This document shows positions 1 through 6,937 of a stretch of 7,213 nucleotides of DNA, one piece after another (positions within the stretch are counted from its first letter, which is position 1; each line of letters begins with the position of its first letter). The stretch spans positions 1 to 7,213 of the forward strand of contig JAJYYT010000101.1 in NCBI GenBank assembly GCA_021800645.1. Direction: 5' to 3'. A program made the translations under genes and the position numbers. A model generated the notes under the pieces. That model was given only the letters and a program-made list of their open reading frames with translations. It was not told where the DNA came from and ran no database searches. This stretch comes from Actinomycetes bacterium. Lineage in GTDB: Bacteria > Actinomycetota > Acidimicrobiia > Acidimicrobiales > RAAP-2.

Positions 1-1625
1 TGGCACACCTCGCACTCGGTGGAGAGGGACTCGATCAGTCCCTCGGAGATCCGCTTGCGGGTCATCTCGACGAGCCCGAGCTCGGAGATGTCGAAGACCT
101 GGGTCCTCGTCTTGTCCCTTGCCAGTGCCGACCGCAGCGCAGCGGCCACCTTGTCGCGGTTCTCCTTCAGCTCCATGTCGATGAAGTCGATGACGATGAT
201 CCCGCCGATGTCCCGGAGCCGGAGCTGGCGCGCCACCTCCTCGGCAGCTTCCAGGTTGTTGCGAAAGACGGTCTCTTCCAGGTTGCTCTTTCCGACGTTC
301 TTCCCGGTGTTCACGTCGATCACGGTCAGCGCCTCGGTGCGCTCGATGATGAGCGATCCTCCCGAGGGTAGCCACACCTTGCGGTCCAGCGCCTTGTGCA
401 GTTGTTCGTGCACGTGGTAACGGTCGAAGAGCGGCTGACCCTCGGCCTCGGCGTCGTACAGCTCGACCCGGTCGGCGAGGTCGGGGCTCACCGTCTCGAC
501 GTAGTCGCGCACCTGGTCGTAGAGGGCCGGGTCATCCACGATCACCGCGCGATACTCGCTGTTGAGCTCCTCGCGCAGGATCCGTACTGCCGCCTCCGGC
601 TCCCGGTAGAGGAGGCCCGGTCCCCTCATGCGCGCGGCCGCGCGTTCGATCGCCGCCCACTGCTGGAGCAGTCCTTCCACGTCACGGCGGAGCTCCTCTT
701 CTGTCGCGCCCTCTGCGGCCGTCCGAACGATCAAGCCGTGACCGGAAGGACGCACGGCGTCGACGATCCTGCGCAGCCGGCGCCGCTCGTTGTCGCTGAG
801 GCGCTTGGAGATGCCGACGGCGTCGCTGTTCGGGACGAACACCGCGAAGCGCCCCGGCAGCGAGACCTCCTGGGTGAGGCGGGCTCCCTTCGCGCCGATG
901 GGGTTCTTCGTGACCTGGCAGACGATCAGCTGGCCTGGGCGAAGCACGTCTTCGATGCGCGGCTCGGGACCACGCGCGCCGGCGTCGACGTCGTCGGTGT
1001 CGTAGCGCACGTCTCCTCGGTAGAGGACCGCGTTCTTCGGAATGCCGATGTCGACGAACGCCGCCTCCATGCCTGGCAGGACGTTCTGGACGCGACCGAC
1101 GTAGATGTTCCCGTCGATCTGGGTCGTCTCGTCCTGGGCGTGCGACGCGAAGTGCTGGACGAGCGAACGGCCCTCGAGGACTGCGATCTGGGAAAGCCCC
1201 GGCTGGACGTGGACGCAGATGAGGTAGCGGCCCGTGGACCGTCCCTTGCGCTCCCTGCCGCTGCGTCGCCGCCGACGTCTCGACGGCTCCGCAGCGGCGC
1301 CGACCGCCCCGGTCTGCTGCTCGTCGATCGCACCGGTCTCTGCCCGCGCGCCGACCTGTGCGCGCGAGGGCCGAGCGGGCGCCACCGGCGCAACCGGCCG
1401 GGCGACGAGCGGGCGCAGCGGGGGCGCAGGTCTCGTGTCGCCGATCCGCGGCCGCGGCGCAGCAGCGGTCTCGGGCGCCTCCTGCCCCGGCCCTACCTCG
1501 GGCGACTCAGCAGCTCGGTCACCTTCCACGCGCGGCGGCGTCGCCCGCGCCACATCTGGCGCCGGCACCCGCTCGCCCGCCACCGGGGGGCCGGTCGCGG
1601 CCCGCCCGTTCTCCAACTCCTCCAT
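1..1625 (-). CDS. rne: Ribonuclease E/G, 5' part (C-terminus beyond left edge)
   Basis: An endoribonuclease of the RNase E/G family, which cuts single-stranded RNA in mRNA decay and in rRNA/tRNA maturation. 541 residues are visible; the frame is open to the edge. Residues 1 to about 130 are a Pro/Ala/Arg-rich, probably disordered extension ending in a run of arginines. An S1-type RNA-binding domain follows from about 133 (GRYLICVHV, then IYVGRVQNVLPGMEAAFVDIG). The 5'-phosphate sensor is seen at Arg301-Thr302 in LIVRTA. The catalytic Mg-binding aspartates are Asp437 in DVNTGK and Asp480 in VIDFIDM. The visible part ends at Cys538-x2-Cys541, the zinc-link site that joins subunits. The start is ATG at 1625, with GGAGGG nine bases upstream. 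It follows the TIGR03936 gene by 24 nt. Family assignment is very secure; rne versus rng cannot be settled without the C-terminus, so the symbol is provisional. Confidence 0.95.
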   Translation of the reverse strand, partial: MEELENGRAATGPPVAGERVPAPDVARATPPRVEGDRAAESPEVGPGQEAPETAAAPRPRIGDTRPAPPLRPLVARPVAPVAPARPSRAQVGARAETGAIDEQQTGAVGAAAEPSRRRRRRSGRERKGRSTGRYLICVHVQPGLSQIAVLEGRSLVQHFASHAQDETTQIDGNIYVGRVQNVLPGMEAAFVDIGIPKNAVLYRGDVRYDTDDVDAGARGPEPRIEDVLRPGQLIVCQVTKNPIGAKGARLTQEVSLPGRFAVFVPNSDAVGISKRLSDNERRRLRRIVDAVRPSGHGLIVRTAAEGATEEELRRDVEGLLQQWAAIERAAARMRGPGLLYREPEAAVRILREELNSEYRAVIVDDPALYDQVRDYVETVSPDLADRVELYDAEAEGQPLFDRYHVHEQLHKALDRKVWLPSGGSLIIERTEALTVIDVNTGKNVGKSNLEETVFRNNLEAAEEVARQLRLRDIGGIIVIDFIDMELKENRDKVAAALRSALARDKTRTQVFDISELGLVEMTRKRISEGLIESLSTECEVC

Positions 1626-1640
1626 GAGGGAGATCCCTCC
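1626..1640 (-). promoter_or_regulatory. RBS of RNase E/G inside a short hairpin
   Basis: On the minus strand a strong Shine-Dalgarno GGAGGG (1640-1635) precedes the ATG at 1625 with a nine-base spacer. The spacer is complementary to it: GAGGG (1639-1635) can pair with CCCTC (1630-1626), leaving ATCT between, or six pairs with a two-base turn. The hairpin would touch the start codon and cover most of the ribosome binding site. The pairing is seen in the sequence; any effect on translation is inference. Confidence 0.55.
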
Positions 1641-1649
1641 TTCGACGTC

Positions 1650-2519
1650 TCATGGCACCCGCCTTCCGGCGCGCGCGGCGACGGCGCCGGCCGCGCGGCC
1701 CGAGACGACCAGGGGCTCGCGTCGGGTGCCGTCGCGCTCGATCCATTGATGCAGCCGGCAGGCTCGTGAAAGCCTGGCGTCGAGACCCAGCGCTTCGAGC
1801 AGCTCCCGTGGTCGCACGCCACGCGGCCGGGTCGCGAGCTCCGCCTCGAGCCAGGCACGCTCGCCGTGCGTCGCCGGCTCGCCACATGTGTGGTCAGCGT
1901 CGGCGACGACCGTCAGGGCCAACAGCGCGGGGCGCAGGTCGTCGGGGGCGCACCGCCCCTTGCGCTCCCGCTCGACGAGGACAACCGGTGCAGCGAGCAG
2001 CCGCTCGACCCGCGACTCCAGCTCCTCTGCTGCCAAACCGAGCACCTCCAGCTTCCAGCTGCACGATGATACCTCCTGCTGGAGCGAGCCCGACCCATGT
2101 GCAAGGGGCGCGATCGCCTGGACGTCCAAGCCTTCGGGGAGCAGACCGGAGAGCCGTCGCGCGAGCGCCTGGCAGCCGGCGGGGCCGTCGGCCGCACCCC
2201 GGTCCTCGGCAAGGTGCTCGGGGTCCTCGAGGTGCCCAAGGTGCTCGGGGTCCTCGGGAGCGCCGGCCAGCGCGCCGCCAGGCGCCAAGGACACGTCGAG
2301 GTACTCGGCCAGCGACTCGGCCCCGGTCGGCAGCGCGTGGCCGAAGCTGAGGAGCGGCCGAGGCGAGTACCCGCCCGACCACGCGACCGGAAGGCCGCTG
2401 CGCCGCAGGGCCCGCTCCCAGATCCGCACCACGTCACGATGGCTGGTGAAGCGGATCTTGCCGGTCTTCGAGTAGCGCACCCGTAGTCGCGTCGGCAAGC
2501 CCGCCGCGTGGCCTTCCAC
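1650..2519 (-). CDS. TIGR03936/DUF2344 radical-SAM-linked protein
   Basis: A 289-residue protein of the TIGR03936 (DUF2344) family, found beside or fused to TIGR03960 radical SAM proteins; its biochemical role is not established. The N-terminal core shows the family signature: YSKTGKIRFTSHRD at about 16-29, WERALRRSGLPVAWSGGYSPRP at 34-55, and SFGHALPTGAESLAEYLD at 58-75. A variable linker at about 86-112 holds a nine-residue tandem repeat (EDPEHLGHL, EDPEHLAED). The C-terminal half has ERERKGR at 183-189, RPRGVRPRELLEALG at 231-245 and HQWIERDGTRREPL at 257-270, all usual in actinobacterial members. The start is uncertain. GTG at 2519 lies 14 nt after the TIGR03960 stop, but its GGAGG is only one base away. 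TTG at 2498 is the main alternative, and a CTG overlapping the upstream stop is possible. The short spacing suggests co-transcription, and probably translational coupling, with the TIGR03960 gene. Confidence 0.9.
   Translation of the reverse strand: MEGHAAGLPTRLRVRYSKTGKIRFTSHRDVVRIWERALRRSGLPVAWSGGYSPRPLLSFGHALPTGAESLAEYLDVSLAPGGALAGAPEDPEHLGHLEDPEHLAEDRGAADGPAGCQALARRLSGLLPEGLDVQAIAPLAHGSGSLQQEVSSCSWKLEVLGLAAEELESRVERLLAAPVVLVERERKGRCAPDDLRPALLALTVVADADHTCGEPATHGERAWLEAELATRPRGVRPRELLEALGLDARLSRACRLHQWIERDGTRREPLVVSGRAAGAVAARAGRRVP
2211..2256. repeat. 27-bp direct repeat inside the TIGR03936 gene
   Basis: The 19-base string AAGGTGCTCGGGGTCCTCG occurs at 2211-2229 and again at 2238-2256, a period of 27 bases or nine codons. 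On the coding strand it gives two copies of EDPEHL in the linker after the conserved N-terminal core. The reading frame is kept. It looks like a simple in-frame tandem duplication in a loop. Confidence 0.85.
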
Positions 2520-2533
2520 GCCTCCGCGCCTGC

Positions 2534-4477
2534 TCAGCGCCTGCTCACGAACCGCACGGGAATGCGCCCGCCCTGGTCGAGGTCCTGCCAGGTCCCCTGG
2601 CTGCCCCCTGCAGGCGGCACGGACGACGCCACGACGTGCTCCAGCCCGAAGCCGGTGCAGGCCCCGCAGTCGTAGCACGGCGTCCAGCGGCAGTCCTCCA
2701 CGGCGGCGCCGGACAGCGCCGCCTGCCAGTCCTCCCACAGGAAGGCCGCGTGGAGCCCTGCGGAGACGTGGTCCCAGGCGAGGCGCTCCTCACGACCGCG
2801 GGCCCGGTGGACCATCTCGTCGAAGGAAAGACCCTCTGCGGCCAGCGCCGCCTCCCACAGGCGCAGGTCGAACCGCTCCGACCACTCCTGGAACGTGCCG
2901 CCGGCGCGCCACACCCGTTCGATCACGGACCCCACGCGGCGGTCGCCACGGCTCGCGAGGCCCTCGGCCACCGACGCCTCGGGATCGTGCCAGCGCACAG
3001 TGAGGCCGCGGACACCCCGGGCGGCTCCTCGCAGCAGCGCGATCTTGCGGTGCAGCTCGGCGGCGGTGTCCTGCGGAGCCCACTGGAAGGGCGTGTGGGG
3101 CTTCGGGACGAACCCCCCGACCGACGCGACGACCGTGGCGGAGCGGTGGTGGCGGCGGCCGAGCTCCGCGCAGCGCGCAGCGAGGTCCGCGATGGCGGTG
3201 ACGTCCTCGTCACGCTCGGTGGGCAGCCCGATGAGGAAGTAGAGCTTGATCCTCCGCCAACCCTGGCTGAACGCGGCGTCGACCGCGCCGTAGAGATCCT
3301 CTTCTGAAACGAGCTTGTTGATCACTCGTCGCATGCGCCAGGTCCCACCTTCGGGCGCGAACGTGAGCCCGGTCCGGCGCACGCGCTGGATCGCCGCCGC
3401 CGTCCCGACCGTGAAGGCGTCCACCCGGAGGCTCGGGAGGCTGACCGAGACCCGGCCCCCGTGGCGAGGGTCGCCGACCACGTCTCGCACGAGCCGCTCG
3501 ATCCCCGAATAGTCGGCCGTCGAGAGCGACGTGAGCGCCACCTCTTCGTACCCGGTGCGGGCGAGCCCCTCGTCGACCATCTCGCGGACTTGGCTGGCCG
3601 ACCGTTCCCGCACGGGTCGGGTGATCATGCCGGCCTGGCAGAACCGGCATCCCCTCGTGCAGCCCCGGAAGACCTCCACGTTCAACCTGTCGTGGACGAC
3701 CTCGGTCAGCGGCACGAGCTGGCGGCGCGGGTACGGCCACTGCCCGAGGTCCGCGACCGTCCGCTTCTCGACGATCGCCGGTGCGCCGGGGAGCGGCTCC
3801 AGCGCAGCCAGCCGGGCCCCCTCGTAGCGCGGCCGGTACAGGCAAGGGACGTAGACGCCACGGACTCCTGCGAGCTCGCGCAGCAGCTCCTGGCGCGCCG
3901 CTCCGGTGCACGTCGGCAGGAGCGCTGCGAGGACCTCGTTGACCTCGCCCACCACCTCCTCGCCGTCGCCGATGACGAACGCGTCGACGAAGTCGGCGAG
4001 AGGCTCGGGGTTGAACGCGCAGTGCCCGCCCGCGATCACGATCGGGTCGCTCGGCGCGCGCCGCGACGAACGCACCGCGAGCCCGGCCAGGTCGATCATG
4101 TTCAGCACGTTCGTGTAGACGAGCTCGGCCGAGAGGTTGAACGCGAGCACGTCGAACGTGCGCGCCGGCAGGTGGTTCTCCACGGAGAACAGTGGGACCC
4201 CGGCCCGCCGCATCGCGCACTCCATGTCGATCCAGGGCGCGTACGACCGCTCGGCGAGCGCGTCGGCCCGCTCGTTCAGCAGTTCGTACAGGATCTGAAG
4301 GCCCTGGTTCGGAAGACCGATCTCGTAGGTGTCCGGGTAGCACAGCAGCCAGGCCACCTGGCGCGCTCGGCGCTCGGGAGCACACGCCCCCTGCTCGCCG
4401 CCGATGTAGCGCGCCGGCCTCTGCACTCCGTAGAGCAGCGGCTCGATCTGCGGCCACAGCGACCTCGCCGGTTCCAT
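2534..4477 (-). CDS. TIGR03960 family radical SAM protein
   Basis: A 647-residue radical SAM enzyme of the TIGR03960 family, whose substrate is unknown. It is cytoplasmic, with no signal or membrane segment. The N-terminal part opens with WPQIEPLLYGVQRPARYIGGE (8-28) and continues as a region resembling the B12-binding fold at about 40-215, with IVIAGGHCAFNPEP near 146-159 and VIGDGEE near 168-174. No DxHxxG base-off cobalamin motif was seen. The radical SAM core begins at about 260; Cys273, Cys277 and Cys280 form CxxxCxxC in FRGCTRGCRFCQAG and would hold the 4Fe-4S cluster that splits S-adenosylmethionine. KLYFLIGLPTERDED (411-425) and FVPKPHTPFQW (456-466) are typical later segments. Near the end Cys596, Cys601, Cys604 and Cys607 form a second cluster. 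The ATG at 4477 is followed by the conserved family N-terminus, but no clear Shine-Dalgarno precedes it. It sits 64 nt after mrdA and just before its TIGR03936 partner. Family call is firm; function is not. Confidence 0.95.
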   Translation of the reverse strand: MEPARSLWPQIEPLLYGVQRPARYIGGEQGACAPERRARQVAWLLCYPDTYEIGLPNQGLQILYELLNERADALAERSYAPWIDMECAMRRAGVPLFSVENHLPARTFDVLAFNLSAELVYTNVLNMIDLAGLAVRSSRRAPSDPIVIAGGHCAFNPEPLADFVDAFVIGDGEEVVGEVNEVLAALLPTCTGAARQELLRELAGVRGVYVPCLYRPRYEGARLAALEPLPGAPAIVEKRTVADLGQWPYPRRQLVPLTEVVHDRLNVEVFRGCTRGCRFCQAGMITRPVRERSASQVREMVDEGLARTGYEEVALTSLSTADYSGIERLVRDVVGDPRHGGRVSVSLPSLRVDAFTVGTAAAIQRVRRTGLTFAPEGGTWRMRRVINKLVSEEDLYGAVDAAFSQGWRRIKLYFLIGLPTERDEDVTAIADLAARCAELGRRHHRSATVVASVGGFVPKPHTPFQWAPQDTAAELHRKIALLRGAARGVRGLTVRWHDPEASVAEGLASRGDRRVGSVIERVWRAGGTFQEWSERFDLRLWEAALAAEGLSFDEMVHRARGREERLAWDHVSAGLHAAFLWEDWQAALSGAAVEDCRWTPCYDCGACTGFGLEHVVASSVPPAGGSQGTWQDLDQGGRIPVRFVSRR

Positions 4478-4492
4478 GACCCGAGGAGTCTA

Positions 4493-4519
4493 CGGGGACG
4501 AGCGCTCGCGGGCTCCCCG
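4493..4519 (-). other. Inverted repeat in the mrdA/radical SAM gap
   Basis: In the 64-nt gap between mrdA and the radical SAM gene, CGGGGA (4493-4498) and TCCCCG (4514-4519) are perfect inverted repeats with 15 bases between them. That interval holds the palindrome CGAGCGCTCG (4499-4508). No T-run follows, so this is not a convincing Rho-independent terminator. It could be a weak RNA hairpin before the next gene or chance in GC-rich DNA. Confidence 0.3.
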
Positions 4520-4541
4520 CCAGTTCGCACCGCCTCTGCGG

Positions 4542-6707
4542 CTACGGCTTCGAGACGCTCCCGACGACGGTCGGCTGGTGCGCGGACGTCGGGAGCGCGA
4601 GCGAACGGGACGGGGGGTGCGCGTAGAGATAATTGAAGATGTTGGCCACGGCCGGTGCCGCCCCAGCCTCCCCATAGCCGGCCTGGGCGACTTCGACCAC
4701 CACGACGTACTGCGTCGGGGCGTTCACCGGACCGAAGCCGACGAACCAGGCATTCGGCGCGACCCCAGCCCTTGTTGTCGCGATTGTGGCGGTCCCGGTC
4801 TTTCCCGCGATCACGTACGAGCTCGGCACGTGGGAGTACTGCTGGAAGGTGTTGTAGGCGGTGCCCTTCGGTGTGTGGGTCGCGCCGATGAACCCCTGGA
4901 GCATTGCCTGGTAGTCGGTCGGCGAAAGCGAGACGTGGCCCGTCACCTTCGGGGCGACCCGCTTCACCACCTTCCCGTCGGGCGAGACGATCGCACCGAC
5001 GACCTCGGGCTGGTGACGGATCCCGTGATCGGCGAACGTCGCGTAGGCCTGCGCCTCCTCGATCGGCGTGATGACCGTCTCGCCCTGGCCAAAAGCCAGC
5101 TCGATGTTTGTCCCCGGGTACCAGAACGTGTTCGGATAGCTCTTCGGTGTGAGCCGGTGGAGCATCTCACGAGTCCTCTGGCTGTCGACGCGCCCTTGCA
5201 CCTCTCCTGGGAGGTCGATGCCCGTCAGGTCGCCGAAACCGTACGCGTGGGCCACCTTCTGGATCGCTGTGGCGCCGTACCGGGCACGCCCCAGCCAGAA
5301 CTGCAACCCCAGTGTGTAGAAGAAGAAGTCGTCCGACTCGGTGATCGCCAGCCGCACTGTGATGATGCCGGCGTCGAACGCTGTGGCGTCGTGGAAGGTG
5401 CACCCAGACGTGCATGTCGGGTCGCCGTGTGTCCGCACTGTGAACACGCCGGTGTCGTCCTTGGTCGATGTCGGCGTGATGAGGCCGTCCTGGAGGGCGG
5501 CGGTCGCGGTCGCGAGCTTGAAGGTCGAGCCCGGGGTGTCCAGACCCTGGATGGCATAGTCGTTCAGCGCGCAGCCTCCGGTCGCGGCGGTGCACCCCGC
5601 GCGGAGCTTGTCGTAGTTGGCAGTCGAGATGCCGCCGACCCACTCTGTGAGGCTGTAGGAGGGGTACGAGGCGAGCGCGAGCACCGCGCCGGTCTGGGCG
5701 TCGAGCACGACGGCCGCGCCGTTCGGCGCAGCCGGATGGACGCCGGATGTTGTCCGCGCCCGGTCGGCGGCGATGACTGTTGCGAGCGCCTGCTGCACGT
5801 CCCTTTGGAGAGCCGCTGTCAAGTTCAGCACCACCGTGTCGCCCTGCACGGGCCTGGTCTTGCGCACCGTCCCGACGATTGTCCCGGTGGGCGTGACCTC
5901 GATTGTCTCCCGCCCCGGCTTGCCGCGCAGGTACTGCTCTTCCTCGGCTTCGACGCCGGTCTTGCCGATCTGGGAGGTCTGTGTGTAGCCGTCGTTCGGA
6001 TGACTCTTCAGATATGTCGCTGTGATCGGGCCTGTGTAGCCAAGGACCTGGGTACCCGTCGTCCCTCCTTGGGGGTAGTCGCGCACCGTCACCTGGACGA
6101 CTGTGACGCCGGGGAACTGCGACTGGTGCGCCGCGAGGTACTGGACCACCGCGGGCGACGCGTTCTGCACGACCGGCACCGGCTCGTACGGGCTGTACTC
6201 GGGGTCTGTGAGCGCGGCTCGCACCGCTGCTGGCGTGATCCCGCAGAGCGCCGCCACTTTCCCGACGATCGACGGATCCGAGGACGCTTCGGCACGCGAC
6301 AGCACGATCTCGTTCTCCACCTTGTTCCCGACGAGCACCGTGTCCCGGCGGTCCACGATGAGCCCCCGGGGCGCGGGAATCGTGACCGTCCGCAGGGAGT
6401 CCTGGTTCACCGCGACCGCGTACTGGTGGCGGTCGATGACCTGGAGGTCCCAGAGCCTGAGGACCATCACGCAGAACAGCACGAAGACGATGGACGCGAC
6501 GACGCGCATACGAACCCGAGGACGGGACGGCACCTCCTCGGGGGAAGGAACGAGAGCGGCGACGTTGACGCTGCGGCGCACCCGGATCCGGAGCCTGTGG
6601 GCACGCTGCCTGGCGTGACCGCCACCGCCCCGGACGCGCCTGCGGCCTGCCGGCCTCAGGTAGACCCGTCCACCCCGGAAAGGGTGGCGGAACGAGCGAC
6701 GGCTCAC
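4542..6707 (-). CDS. mrdA: Penicillin-binding protein 2 (elongasome transpeptidase)
   Basis: A class B penicillin-binding protein that cross-links peptidoglycan during side-wall elongation, anchored in the membrane with its domains outside. Counting from GTG 6707 it has 721 residues. One membrane segment lies at about 69-87 (VVASIVFVLFCVMVLRLWDL). The dimerisation/pedestal domain follows, with APRGLIVDRRD near its start. The transpeptidase domain has Ser394-Thr-Phe-Lys397 (acylated serine), Ser458-Asp-Asp460 (SxN/D motif) and Lys636-Thr-Gly638. It has the short PBP2 architecture, with no PASTA repeats. The start is uncertain. GTG 6707 overlaps the mreD stop (GTGA), which suits coupling, but gives an Arg-rich tail of about 66 residues. 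GTG 6581, GTG 6533 and ATG 6509 (655 aa) are in frame, and none has a well-spaced Shine-Dalgarno. The PRVRMR segment before the membrane helix resembles streptomycete PBP2 N-termini, so the start is probably 6533 or upstream. ACA is unusually common among its threonine codons. The usual partner rodA does not follow it. Confidence 0.95.
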   Translation of the reverse strand: MSRRSFRHPFRGGRVYLRPAGRRRVRGGGGHARQRAHRLRIRVRRSVNVAALVPSPEEVPSRPRVRMRVVASIVFVLFCVMVLRLWDLQVIDRHQYAVAVNQDSLRTVTIPAPRGLIVDRRDTVLVGNKVENEIVLSRAEASSDPSIVGKVAALCGITPAAVRAALTDPEYSPYEPVPVVQNASPAVVQYLAAHQSQFPGVTVVQVTVRDYPQGGTTGTQVLGYTGPITATYLKSHPNDGYTQTSQIGKTGVEAEEEQYLRGKPGRETIEVTPTGTIVGTVRKTRPVQGDTVVLNLTAALQRDVQQALATVIAADRARTTSGVHPAAPNGAAVVLDAQTGAVLALASYPSYSLTEWVGGISTANYDKLRAGCTAATGGCALNDYAIQGLDTPGSTFKLATATAALQDGLITPTSTKDDTGVFTVRTHGDPTCTSGCTFHDATAFDAGIITVRLAITESDDFFFYTLGLQFWLGRARYGATAIQKVAHAYGFGDLTGIDLPGEVQGRVDSQRTREMLHRLTPKSYPNTFWYPGTNIELAFGQGETVITPIEEAQAYATFADHGIRHQPEVVGAIVSPDGKVVKRVAPKVTGHVSLSPTDYQAMLQGFIGATHTPKGTAYNTFQQYSHVPSSYVIAGKTGTATIATTRAGVAPNAWFVGFGPVNAPTQYVVVVEVAQAGYGEAGAAPAVANIFNYLYAHPPSRSLALPTSAHQPTVVGSVSKP
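6670..6687 (-). other. Hairpin just after the mreD stop
   Basis: CCACCC (6670-6675) and GGGTGG (6682-6687) are perfect inverted repeats around a six-base loop, 16 bases past the last base of the mreD stop codon. No T-run follows on the minus strand. It lies in the segment that is either the 5' end of mrdA or an untranslated leader, depending on the mrdA start. A second small stem, CCAGC/GCTGG at 6713-6717 and 6722-6726, lies in the last codons of mreD. Function unknown. Confidence 0.35.
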
Positions 6708-6937
6708 CGGAACCAGCCCGTGCTGGCTCGCTCGGCGGAGGCCGTGAGCGCCCAACGCATGACGCGGACGGAGAGCCCTGCGAGCAGCGCATTCGTGACC
6801 GCGATCACGGTCACGACGGTGACGAGGTCCACGTGGAGGAACTGCGACTCGCCGAGCAGCGCACCGAGCACGGCGTACAGCATGACCGCGACCGCGCTGC
6901 CGCACAGCGCGGCGAGGGGGGCGACCCACTTCGGCTG
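6704..6937 (-). pseudogene. mreD: mreD 3' fragment (N-terminal part missing)
   Basis: The last ~77 residues of MreD, an integral membrane protein of the rod-shape elongasome. Visible are PKWVAPLAALCGSAVAVMLY running into LGALLGE (first membrane segment), then VDLVTVVTVIAVTNALLAGL (second) and SVRVMRWALTAS, the usual actinobacterial MreD tail. It ends at TGA 6704-6706, overlapping the mrdA GTG, which is the normal gene order. MreD proteins are usually about 150-200 residues with four or more membrane segments. Upstream of about 6935 the minus-strand frame stays open to 7201 but shows no membrane segments, and codon-position GC there fits the plus strand. A GTG at 6967 could start an 87-residue product, but I see no Shine-Dalgarno for it. 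The fragment arises either from a real rearrangement or from an assembly join. Identification rests on pattern and on its place before mrdA. Confidence 0.7.

Noticed and set aside
396..1769. A plus-strand open frame of 457 codons opposite RNase E/G
   Set aside because: The minus strand encodes the S1, 5'-sensor and DVNTGK motifs of RNase E/G over the same stretch; the plus frame is a shadow.
2201..2256. A CRISPR-like or regulatory direct repeat
   Set aside because: There are only two copies, in frame inside a conserved gene, and they keep a nine-codon period; this is a coding duplication.
4493..4519. A Rho-independent terminator after mrdA
   Set aside because: There is an inverted repeat, but its loop is 15 bases and no T-run follows.
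3461..4636. A plus-strand open frame of 391 codons opposite the radical SAM gene
   Set aside because: The composition is typical of an antisense shadow in high-GC DNA, and the minus strand has the CxxxCxxC protein.
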